8,821 bases of DNA. Source: Helicobacteraceae bacterium. GTDB taxonomy: Bacteria > Campylobacterota > Campylobacteria > Campylobacterales > Sulfurimonadaceae. Below, piece by piece: positions 1 through 6,423 of this stretch. Within the stretch, counting starts at the first letter, position 1. The number at the start of each line of letters is the position of its first letter. The position numbers and the translations under genes were made by a program. The notes beneath the pieces are model-generated. The model had not been told where the DNA came from. It saw only the letters and a program-made list of their open reading frames with translations, and did not search any database. The DNA lies in NCBI GenBank assembly GCA_947497635.1, contig CANMHZ010000039.1:1-8821 (forward strand), read 5' to 3'.

Positions 1-1039
1 AACCCTTAAAGCTTCGGCAAACTATGAGGTAAAAACAAGCTACGCATTCACAGTAAGTGCAAACGATGGTGTAACCACCCCAACAACTAAAGATGTTGTT
101 GTAAGTGTTAACAACCTTGATGAAGTGGCTCCAAATATTACTTCAAGCACAACAGCTACAGCGATCAATGAAAACAGTGGAGCAGCTCAAGTTATTTATA
201 CGGCTACCTCTACCGATACAGGTGATAGTGCTACAGGTGCTACAACCTACACCCTCAAATCAGGAAGTGATACAGGACTTGCTATTAACAGTACCACAGG
301 AGCGGTAACCCTTACTGCTAATCCTAACTTCGAAACCAAATCGTCGTATAACTTCACTGTCGTGGCAACGTATACCGCAGGTAATGCGAGTGAGAAAGCG
401 GTCACCTTTGCAGTCACCAATCTTGATGAAGTTGCTCCAACTATCACATCAGGTACAACAGCAACCGTAGCTGAAAACGGTTCCACCGCAACGGTAATTT
501 ATACCGCAACATCAACCGACAGTGCCGATATAACATCTGGAACCACCTATAGCCTTAGCGGTGTCGATGCAACATTGCTCAACATCAATAGTTTAACAGG
601 TGCCGTAACCCTTAAAGCTTCGGCAAACTATGAGGTAAAAACAAGCTACGCATTCACAGTAAGTGCAAACGATGGTGTAACCACCCCAACAACTAAAGAT
701 GTTGTTGTAAGTGTTAACAACCTTGATGAAGTGGCACCCACTATCACCTCCAGTGTAACAGCCTCAACGATCAATGAAAACAGTGGAGCAGCTCAAGTTA
801 TTTATACGGCTACCTCTACCGATACAGGTGATAGTGCTACAGGTGCTACAACCTACACCCTCAAATCAGGAAGTGATACAGGACTTACTATTAACAGTAC
901 CACAGGAGCGGTAACCCTTACTGCTAATCCAAACTATGAAACTAAATCTTCGTATAACTTCACTGTAGTGGCAACGGATAGCGTAGGTAATGCGAGTGAG
1001 AAAGCGGTGGTTTTGGCGATTAATAATGTGAATGAGTCT
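1..1039 (+). repeat. 606-bp tandem duplication encoding paired cadherin-like domains
   Basis: Bases 1-129 are identical to 607-735, and 162-280 are identical to 768-886, both at an offset of 606 bp (202 codons). The repeating unit is a pair of alternating cadherin-like domains: type A (131-436 and 737-1039) and type B (437-736, plus the tail at 1-130). Identity extends to synonymous positions, so the duplication is recent or maintained by gene conversion. More copies probably lie upstream of the window. Confidence 0.95.
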
Positions 1040-3541
1040 CCAGTCTCATCCGATACTAATATTACAATAACTCAAGGGACGAATAAGATTTTAACTCTTT
1101 CTGATTTTGTATTCAACGATGTAGATATTGGAGATACTTTTTCCAAGGTAATAATTACATCATTACCAGTTGCAGGCAATTTAGCATATGGAGGCGTTTC
1201 AGTTGTTGTGGGGCAAGAAGTAAATGCGGCTGACATTAGTAGTGGAAAACTCATATACGCTCCATCAGGTAACGATAGCGGAGCAAATTACGCATCGTTT
1301 GGATTCAAAGTATCCGATGGAATAACCTATTCGGCAATTGCAAATTTAGTTACTTTTGACATACATGTCGTTGTGGTGAATAGTGCTCCTACGTTTATTG
1401 TCAGAGATGGAAAAGTAACAACGGATATAGGTACAAATACGATTGATAGTGGCAGTAGCATCACCCTCCAAGCAGATGGAAAGATTTTGGTGGCGGGAAC
1501 CAGTGGTGCTGATTTCGCTGTAGTGCGCTACAACACGGATGGAACACTTGATACAACCTTCAGTGGCGATGGAAAAGTAACAACGGATATAGGTAATACG
1601 ATTGATAGTGGCAGTAGCATCACCCTCCAAGCAGATGGAAAAATTTTGGTCGCTGGAACCAGTGGTAGTGATTTCGCTGTAGTGCGCTACAACACGGATG
1701 GAAATTTAGATACACCATTTAGCGGAAATGGTTCCGTGTTTCATCCCCAGTATTCCAGGACATATGATGGTATTACATATAATTTTCCAAGTTTCTGGAC
1801 ATCGGTTGATACATTAGGTGCTGGTCACAGTGTCGCCTCCTCCTATGGAAAGATTTTAGTAGCGGGAGCGAGTGATAATAATTTTGCCTTAGTTCGCTAC
1901 AATATTACTGATGGAACAATTGATACAATATTCGATGGCGATGGAAAAGTAACAACGGATATAGGTACAAATACGATTGATAGTGGTAGCAGCATCACCC
2001 TCCAAGCAGATGGAAAGATTTTGGTGGCGGGAACCAGTGGCGGTGATTTCGCTGTAGTGCGCTACAGCACGGGTGGAATAACGGATGGAACACTTGATAC
2101 AACCTTCAGTGGCGATGGAAAAGTAACAACGGATATAGGTACAAATACGATTGATAGTGGCAGTAGCATCACCCTCCAAGCTGATGGAAAAATTTTGGTC
2201 GCTGGAACCAGTGGTAGTGATCTCGCTTTGGTGCGCTACAACACGGATGGAACACTTGATACAACCTTTAGTGGCGATGGAAAAGTAACAACGGATATAG
2301 GTACAAATACGATTGATAGTGGCAGTAGCATCACCCTCCAAGCAGATGGAAAAATTTTGGTCGCTGGAACCAGTGGTGGTGATTTCGCTGTAGTGCGCTA
2401 CAATACGGATGGAACACTTGATACAACATTCTCACCTTTGAAGAACACCGTAGATAGCTCTCCTACTTATACAGAGAACGCCAGTGTAGTTCTGCTGGCT
2501 TCAAATGCCCACATTATAGACACAGCGCTTTCAGCTCTTGGAAATTACAATGGAGCAACATTGACTCTGATGCGTCATGGTGGGGCAAGCCTCCAAGATG
2601 TATTTTCAGCTTCAGGCGGAACGCTTACTCTTCTCACAGGTGGTAGTGACTTTGGTGTAGACGGGGTTACTATTGGGCATGTTGTTAGCAATGATTCAGG
2701 CACCCTTGCGCTAAGTTTTAATACCAATGCAACTGAATCACTCGTTAGCACGGCGATGCAGCATATCGCTTATGCCAACACCTCGGATGCTCCTCCCACG
2801 ACAGTTAAAATTGACTGGACGTTTAGTGATGGCAATACAGGTGCTCAAGGAGCAGGAGGGGAACTCTCTACTTCTGGAAGCACAACGGTAAACATTACTG
2901 CGGTAAATGATCATCCCGTCTTGGCACACGCATTAGTTGATCAAATAGTGCAATATGGTAATCTTGTAAATTATACTTTTGCATCAGATAGTTTCATTGA
3001 TCCAGATGGAAATTCCCTGACCTACACTGCTAGCATGGATAATGGTGCAGCGCTCCCGTCTTGGCTTTCGTTTAATCCAGTGACTCACACTTTTACAGGA
3101 AGAACGACTGTCAACGATATTAGTACGCTAAACTTAAAAGTTACCGCTACTGATAGCTCTATGACTTCTTCTTTTGATAATGTTTCAATTACGGTTTCTG
3201 ATGACCATTCCAATACTCTAGCAGGCGCTACAACGATGACGCTGGGGGCTCCGATCCTAGCAAATATCGAAATTCCTTCGGATGTGGATTATTTTAAAGT
3301 TGATCTGACTGCTGGGCAAAATTATTCGTTCTCGATGGATGCAAGTGGTACAAATACCCTTGATACTGCATATCTTCAATTGCTATTAAACGCATCGGGT
3401 ACTATTATTAATACACAGTCTGATAATAATATAGCAGAATTCACTTATGCGACTGCATTGTCGGGAACTTATTATCTAGCAGCTTCAGAATTGGGTAATG
3501 ATGCCATAGGATCTTATACTATCAATGTGTCTGTTATCTAG
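2..3541 (+). CDS. Giant repetitive surface/secreted protein, 3' part (cadherin-like, delta-60, PPC)
   Basis: The frame is open from base 2 to a TAG at 3539-3541, giving 1179 residues; no real start is visible, so the N-terminus lies outside the window. Seen in order: the tail of one cadherin-like domain (residues 1-43), three full cadherin-like domains of 100-102 residues joined by NLDEVAP linkers (44-346), a tandem-95-like beta domain (about 347-465), six delta-60 repeats with the QADGKILVAG core (470-813), a beta domain beginning near YTENASVV (about 820-970), a dystroglycan-cadherin/He_PIG-like domain (about 975-1070) and a PPC-like C-terminal domain (about 1080-1179). It is Ser/Thr/Asp/Gly-rich with almost no Cys, typical of extracellular adhesins. 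A role in adhesion or biofilm and export by a type I system are inferences; no RTX nonapeptides or secretion genes are visible. Domain family names are assigned by eye. Confidence 0.85.
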   Translation, partial: TLKASANYEVKTSYAFTVSANDGVTTPTTKDVVVSVNNLDEVAPNITSSTTATAINENSGAAQVIYTATSTDTGDSATGATTYTLKSGSDTGLAINSTTGAVTLTANPNFETKSSYNFTVVATYTAGNASEKAVTFAVTNLDEVAPTITSGTTATVAENGSTATVIYTATSTDSADITSGTTYSLSGVDATLLNINSLTGAVTLKASANYEVKTSYAFTVSANDGVTTPTTKDVVVSVNNLDEVAPTITSSVTASTINENSGAAQVIYTATSTDTGDSATGATTYTLKSGSDTGLTINSTTGAVTLTANPNYETKSSYNFTVVATDSVGNASEKAVVLAINNVNESPVSSDTNITITQGTNKILTLSDFVFNDVDIGDTFSKVIITSLPVAGNLAYGGVSVVVGQEVNAADISSGKLIYAPSGNDSGANYASFGFKVSDGITYSAIANLVTFDIHVVVVNSAPTFIVRDGKVTTDIGTNTIDSGSSITLQADGKILVAGTSGADFAVVRYNTDGTLDTTFSGDGKVTTDIGNTIDSGSSITLQADGKILVAGTSGSDFAVVRYNTDGNLDTPFSGNGSVFHPQYSRTYDGITYNFPSFWTSVDTLGAGHSVASSYGKILVAGASDNNFALVRYNITDGTIDTIFDGDGKVTTDIGTNTIDSGSSITLQADGKILVAGTSGGDFAVVRYSTGGITDGTLDTTFSGDGKVTTDIGTNTIDSGSSITLQADGKILVAGTSGSDLALVRYNTDGTLDTTFSGDGKVTTDIGTNTIDSGSSITLQADGKILVAGTSGGDFAVVRYNTDGTLDTTFSPLKNTVDSSPTYTENASVVLLASNAHIIDTALSALGNYNGATLTLMRHGGASLQDVFSASGGTLTLLTGGSDFGVDGVTIGHVVSNDSGTLALSFNTNATESLVSTAMQHIAYANTSDAPPTTVKIDWTFSDGNTGAQGAGGELSTSGSTTVNITAVNDHPVLAHALVDQIVQYGNLVNYTFASDSFIDPDGNSLTYTASMDNGAALPSWLSFNPVTHTFTGRTTVNDISTLNLKVTATDSSMTSSFDNVSITVSDDHSNTLAGATTMTLGAPILANIEIPSDVDYFKVDLTAGQNYSFSMDASGTNTLDTAYLQLLLNASGTIINTQSDNNIAEFTYATALSGTYYLAASELGNDAIGSYTINVSVI
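1409..2440 (+). repeat. Six delta-60 (propeller-type) repeats, mostly 162-bp units
   Basis: Units begin with codons for GKVTTDIG at 1409, 1571, 1943, 2117 and 2279. Spacings are 162 bp (1409-1571, 2117-2279) and 174 bp (1943-2117, with a four-residue insertion). A sixth, diverged unit lies between 1740 and 1942 and keeps only the KILVAG and LVRYN parts. The core QADGKILVAGTSG followed by FAVVRYN and DGTLDTTFSGDG matches the delta-60/DUF5122 repeat, thought to form beta-propeller blades. Unit 2 lacks two residues (GNTID instead of GTNTID). DNA identity between units is very high. Confidence 0.9.
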
Positions 3542-3935
3542 TCACTCCAATTATTATTTTTAGACAAGCGTACGAAGCTATTTTGTGAAGGCTTCGCACT
3601 ACCCTTTGGAGATGAATGCAGTTCACTATTTAACGCAAAGGATGTGCTATTTGGTATCCCCCGTAACCCCCAAAAAATCAAACACATATTAAAACCTTGT
3701 ACACCCTATCTGCAAGGAGATAAATGTACCATTCACAACCTGAAAATTTCTTCTTTAGTTTCAATTTCAATTAGCTTAATATAATGCACTGTCTCCCAAA
3801 GTCAACTTCCTGATACACTCCTCCGCCTTCGTTCAAACCTACCAATCACATGTCTCAGCAAATGTCTTTTTGCAGTGTCTCTGTACCCTTATAAGATGAT
3901 AATACCTTTATAAAACAATAATACGGGGTTACATC
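3542..3935. other. Intergenic stretch without an intact gene
   Basis: No convincing gene was found. Three weak signals are present: 80 open codons directly in frame after the adhesin stop (to TAA at 3782-3784), a 49-codon open frame on the minus strand (3538-3687), and a 16-codon ORF at 3724-3774 preceded by AAGGAG. A short dyad CGAAGC/GCTTCG near 3574-3597 lacks a following T-run, so I do not call it a terminator. The base composition and scattered stops suggest decayed DNA linked to the neighbouring recombinase relic. Confidence 0.6.
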
Positions 3936-4081
3936 ATGAAAGTCGGTTACGCGAGAGTTAGTTCAAATGGTCAAAATACGAACACGATAGTATCAAATTG
4001 AATCGGCTTGATAAGGCAAATCCTGTAAAAATGCTAAGTATTCAAATAGTAGCGTCATATATGTGGAAAGAATTATTCTAG
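3936..4081 (+). pseudogene. Relic of a serine recombinase (resolvase/invertase N-terminus)
   Basis: ATG at 3936 opens a 21-residue peptide starting MKVGYARVSSNGQN and stopping at TGA 3999-4001. This is the diagnostic N-terminal motif of serine resolvases/invertases, including the catalytic serine region (YARVSS, nucleophile Ser at residue 9 or 10). A second frame starting about 3995 gives LNRLDKANPVK and runs to TAG at 4079-4081. It resembles the expected continuation (NxxRQLxRL-like), implying a frameshift. Nothing resembling the rest of the catalytic domain or the HTH follows, so the gene is dead. Intact members are usually about 180-200 residues. The same second frame stays open beyond the stop to TGA 4181-4183, but I do not recognise that peptide. 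The relic indicates past presence of a transposon, plasmid or invertible element. Confidence 0.75.
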
Positions 4082-4256
4082 TTCAAAGGTAAGGATACGG
4101 GCTTATATCGTAGTTATTACGAAATACCGAATATATTAGTGGCGAAAAATAGCCGAAAAAAGGATAAAAAAGCATTGACCTGAAAGAGTCTAAAAATAGC
4201 ATTTTAGTCGATAGAATAAAAGATTTATGAGAGTTTTTAGTGATTATTAAAAAGGT
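4082..4256. other. Non-coding stretch between recombinase relic and tRNA-fMet
   Basis: AT-rich and without an intact ORF. A 33-codon open piece (4082-4183, containing DTGLYRSYYEIPN) continues the second frame of the recombinase relic but is unrecognised. An AT-rich dyad CTAAAA/TTTTAG lies near 4189-4206. It is downstream of the minus-strand tRNA-fMet but has no GC stem, so it is at best a weak terminator candidate. Confidence 0.5.
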
Positions 4257-4333
<77 letters not shown>

Positions 4334-4382
4334 ATAAAAGAAGTGTAACAATAAACAAACTAAAGCTAGTTCGTAGAAGGTG

Positions 4383-4411
4383 ATTATAGCTAAAACCTTT
4401 AGCTTTGTCAA
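4383..4411 (-). promoter_or_regulatory. Consensus sigma-70-type promoter for tRNA-fMet
   Basis: On the minus strand, TTGACA (4411-4406) is followed by a 17-bp spacer and TATAAT (4388-4383), a perfect match to the consensus at optimal spacing. Transcription should start near 4376, about 40 nt before the tRNA. The spacer contains a perfect 7-bp inverted repeat, AGCTAAA-3 nt-TTTAGCT, at 4388-4404. Confidence 0.85.
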
Positions 4412-4423
4412 GAGTTTTAAAGA

Positions 4424-4498
4424 TGGATGGGGTAGGAGGACTCGAACCTCCAATCTACAGTACCAAAAACTGTTGGCATACCATTTGCCTATACCCCA
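4424..4498 (-). tRNA. tRNA-Gln (anticodon TTG)
   Basis: A 75-nt cloverleaf with encoded CCA. The acceptor TGGGGTA pairs with TACCCCA (U1-A72, common in bacterial tRNA-Gln). The D-arm is GGCAAATGGTATGCC, the anticodon stem ACAGT/ACTGT encloses TTTTGGT (anticodon TTG, reads CAA), the variable loop is short, and the T-arm is GGAGG-TTCGAGT-CCTCC. The discriminator base is T (U). It lies about 65 bp downstream of aroC on the same strand but has its own promoter at 4515-4543. Confidence 0.96.
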
Positions 4499-4514
4499 AG
4501 CTATTCTTGAGCGT

Positions 4515-4543
4515 ATTATAGACTTTTTTACGTTATTTGTCTA
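4515..4543 (-). promoter_or_regulatory. Sigma-70-type promoter for tRNA-Gln
   Basis: On the minus strand, TAGACA (4543-4538; one mismatch to TTGACA) is followed by a 17-bp spacer and a perfect TATAAT (4520-4515). The expected start near 4508 lies about 10 nt before the tRNA 5' end. It sits in the short gap after the aroC stop, so the tRNA need not depend on read-through from the upstream operon. Confidence 0.75.
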
Positions 4544-4563
4544 GTCTTTTTCGCTCGTTTTGG

Positions 4564-5643
4564 CTATTTTTTTTGATAATAGCCTGTAATCCCCGCCATG
4601 GTGCGCCCCATATTAAGCAGTAGCATATCGGCAATCACGAGTGCTGCCATCGATTCGGCAACGACGGAGCCACGAACGGCAACGCAGGGGTCGTGTCGTC
4701 CTTTGAGAGATACGTGGACACTTTCGTTTGAGGTATTGGTGCTCTCTTGATCGACGAAGATAGAGGGGGTCGGTTTGAAGTGCACGCGAATGAGGACATC
4801 ATCACCGTTACTCATCCCCCCTAAAATTCCCCCGGAGTGGTTGGTTTTAAAACCGTTTGGGGTGATGGCATCGTTATTTTCACTGGCTAAGAGTTCAGCA
4901 CTGTGAATCCCCTCTCCTATTTCGACCGCTTTGACAGCATTGATACCCATCATGGCGGAGGCTAAGACAGCATCAAGCTTGGTATACAACCCCTCCCCTA
5001 ATCCTATTGGTAGTCCTGATATTTTTACCGTAGCAACTCCTCCGACGGAGTCATGATTGTTTTTAGCGGCTAATATTGCCTCTTTTTGAGCTTCTTCGAC
5101 ATCTTTATCAAGGGCATAAATAGGGCTATTTTGCGGGTACGAAAAATCGAGAGATTGCGCTTCGATTCCATGGATAGCACTGATACCGCTGGAAAAATCA
5201 ATCCCCAAAGGTGTGAGCATTAGCTTTGCCACCGCACCCCCTGCAACACGAGCGGCTGTTTCACGAGCAGATGAGCGCCCTCCTCCACGATAATCACGAA
5301 TGCCGTATTTATGAAAATAGGTAAAATCAGCATGCCCTGGGCGAAAAATATTTTTGATATTTGCATAGTCACCGCTTTTTTGATCGGCGTTGTAAATTAC
5401 CATCATGATAGGCGTTCCTGTGCTGATCCCCTCAAATACTCCGCTGAGGATTTCAACTTTATCGGCTTCTTTACGTGCGGTTGCAAACTCGTTTTGCCCT
5501 GGTTTACGACGGTCAAGTTCACTTTGTATATAGGCTTCATCAATGGCTAATCCAGCAGGGACACCATCGAGAAGACATCCGATTGCCTTTCCGTGGGATT
5601 CACCAAAGGTGCTAATGCAAAAGCGTTCTCCGAAGCGGTTCAT
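4564..5643 (-). CDS. aroC: Chorismate synthase
   Basis: 359 residues, full length for the family. Catalyses the last shikimate-pathway step: 5-enolpyruvylshikimate-3-phosphate to chorismate by trans-1,4 elimination of phosphate, needing reduced FMN; cytoplasmic. Signature motifs are visible: FGESHGKAIG near the N-terminus (His17), RPGHADFTY (His104), the GGGRSSARETAARVAGGAVAK segment (121-140), GGILGGMSNGDDV (271-283) and RHDPCVAVRGSVVAESMAA (316-334). His17 and His104 match the two conserved catalytic histidines of the family. The ATG at 5643 overlaps the rnc stop by four bases (ATGA), which supports this start and suggests translational coupling. It is the last protein gene of the minus-strand cluster, ending at TAG 4564-4566 just before the tRNA-Gln promoter. 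Nothing looks damaged. Confidence 0.98.
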   Translation of the reverse strand: MNRFGERFCISTFGESHGKAIGCLLDGVPAGLAIDEAYIQSELDRRKPGQNEFATARKEADKVEILSGVFEGISTGTPIMMVIYNADQKSGDYANIKNIFRPGHADFTYFHKYGIRDYRGGGRSSARETAARVAGGAVAKLMLTPLGIDFSSGISAIHGIEAQSLDFSYPQNSPIYALDKDVEEAQKEAILAAKNNHDSVGGVATVKISGLPIGLGEGLYTKLDAVLASAMMGINAVKAVEIGEGIHSAELLASENNDAITPNGFKTNHSGGILGGMSNGDDVLIRVHFKPTPSIFVDQESTNTSNESVHVSLKGRHDPCVAVRGSVVAESMAALVIADMLLLNMGRTMAGITGYYQKK

Positions 5644-6320
5644 TTAAGTTCCTTAGAGAGAATCTCAAGTGCTATTCTTGCTGCCTCTTGTTGCGCATGT
5701 TTTTTGCTTTTACCAAAAGCTGAGGAGTAGCGTTTCCCATCGATAAAAGCGGCTATTTCAAACTCTTTTTTGTGATCAGGTCCATGCGAAGCGACAAGCT
5801 GGTAATCGGGAGTGATACCGTAGTGCGCTTGCGTAAGCTCTTGGAGAGAGGTTTTGTAATCTTTGAAGAGGGAATCAAGGGAAATATCTTGGTGGACGAG
5901 TTCGAGAAGTTCTACGGCAATATTTTGAACCGTGAGAAGTCCTGATTCGAGATAAATCGCTCCCATAACGGCTTCAAAGGCATTGGCAAGAAGAGAGCTT
6001 TTGGTTCGCCCGTGGTTATTTTCTTCGGCATTGGAGAGGTAAATGTATTCACCCAAATGAAGGTAATTGGCAAGGAGAGTAAAGCCATCTTCATTGACAA
6101 GGGAAGCTCTCATTTTGGATAGATTTCCTTCATCGAAGTGGGGGAATTTTTTATAAAGATATTCACCGACGATAAGATCAAGTACCGCATCTCCCAAAAA
6201 TTCGAGTCGCTCATTATTGTAGGGCTGCTTATGGCTTTTGTGCGTCAGCGCTTCAATAATGAGCTTCGAATCGTGAAATTGGTACCCTAAACGTTGTTGT
6301 AGGGTTTGTAAGTTGTTCAT
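5640..6320 (-). CDS. rnc: Ribonuclease III
   Basis: 226 residues with the usual layout: an N-terminal endonuclease domain (about 1-148) and a C-terminal double-stranded RNA-binding domain (about 153-224). It cleaves dsRNA in rRNA precursor processing and mRNA turnover. The signature NERLEFLGDAVLDLIV is at 36-51; catalytic acids equivalent to Escherichia coli E38, E41, D45, E65 and E117 are E37, E40, D44, E64 and E116. The position of Escherichia coli D114 is Asn113 (codon AAT). The dsRBD shows DYKTSLQELTQ and GKSKKHAQQEAARIAL. The ATG at 6320 is chosen because AAGGA lies about 10 bases upstream; a longer frame reaching 6386 would only read the rnhA relic out of frame. The TGA overlaps the aroC ATG. 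Confidence 0.97.
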   Translation of the reverse strand: MNNLQTLQQRLGYQFHDSKLIIEALTHKSHKQPYNNERLEFLGDAVLDLIVGEYLYKKFPHFDEGNLSKMRASLVNEDGFTLLANYLHLGEYIYLSNAEENNHGRTKSSLLANAFEAVMGAIYLESGLLTVQNIAVELLELVHQDISLDSLFKDYKTSLQELTQAHYGITPDYQLVASHGPDHKKEFEIAAFIDGKRYSSAFGKSKKHAQQEAARIALEILSKELK

Positions 6321-6336
6321 TGAATTAGTATCCTTT

Positions 6337-6423
6337 TTATTTTTCTGCTTCTTCACGGGTGATTTGATCACACCGTTCGTTTTCAATATGACCGAAGTGT
6401 CCTCGTACTCATACCCCTTCCAT
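6337..6423 (-). pseudogene. rnhA: Remnant of ribonuclease HI (rnhA), C-terminal motif only
   Basis: Between the TPR gene and rnc, one minus-strand frame reads VRGHFGHIENERCDQITREE and ends at TAA 6339-6337. This is the highly conserved C-terminal segment of RNase HI (Escherichia coli VKGHAGHPENERCDELAR), including the positions of His124 and Asp134. The catalytic Asp10, Glu48 and Asp70 regions are absent. In frame upstream are GTA, a TGA stop (6414-6412) and then ATG GAA GGG GTA, whose ATG shares its A with the TGA stop of the TPR gene. About 120 residues of the normal roughly 145 are therefore missing, so it cannot be functional. My recollection that rnhA precedes rnc-aroC in Campylobacter relatives fits a deletion at its native locus. 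Confidence 0.8.

Noticed and set aside
1346..2341. Minus-strand open frames of 94 and 150 codons
   Set aside because: They are antisense shadows of the delta-60 repeat DNA: the same peptide pattern recurs because the DNA repeats. No RBS or recognisable domain.
3574..3597. Dyad CGAAGC/GCTTCG after the adhesin gene as a terminator
   Set aside because: The loop is long (12 nt) and no T-run follows, so it does not meet the usual intrinsic terminator pattern.
3538..3687. 49-codon minus-strand ORF overlapping the end of the adhesin gene
   Set aside because: No recognisable motif and no clear RBS; its upstream frame is interrupted by several stops. Kept only as a possible relic in the intergenic note.
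3828..3850. Possible attachment-site copy of the tRNA-fMet T-arm (minus-strand GTAGGTTTGAAC)
   Set aside because: Only about seven bases match the tRNA T-arm in register; far too short for a tRNA-derived direct repeat from island integration.
4187..4209. AT-rich dyad downstream of tRNA-fMet as a rho-independent terminator
   Set aside because: The stem is six A-T-rich pairs without GC content and no clean T-tract follows on the minus strand.
6321..6386. 22-residue N-terminal extension of RNase III
   Set aside because: The sequence there is the rnhA remnant in another frame; the ATG at 6320 has its own AAGGA and matches the usual length of the family.
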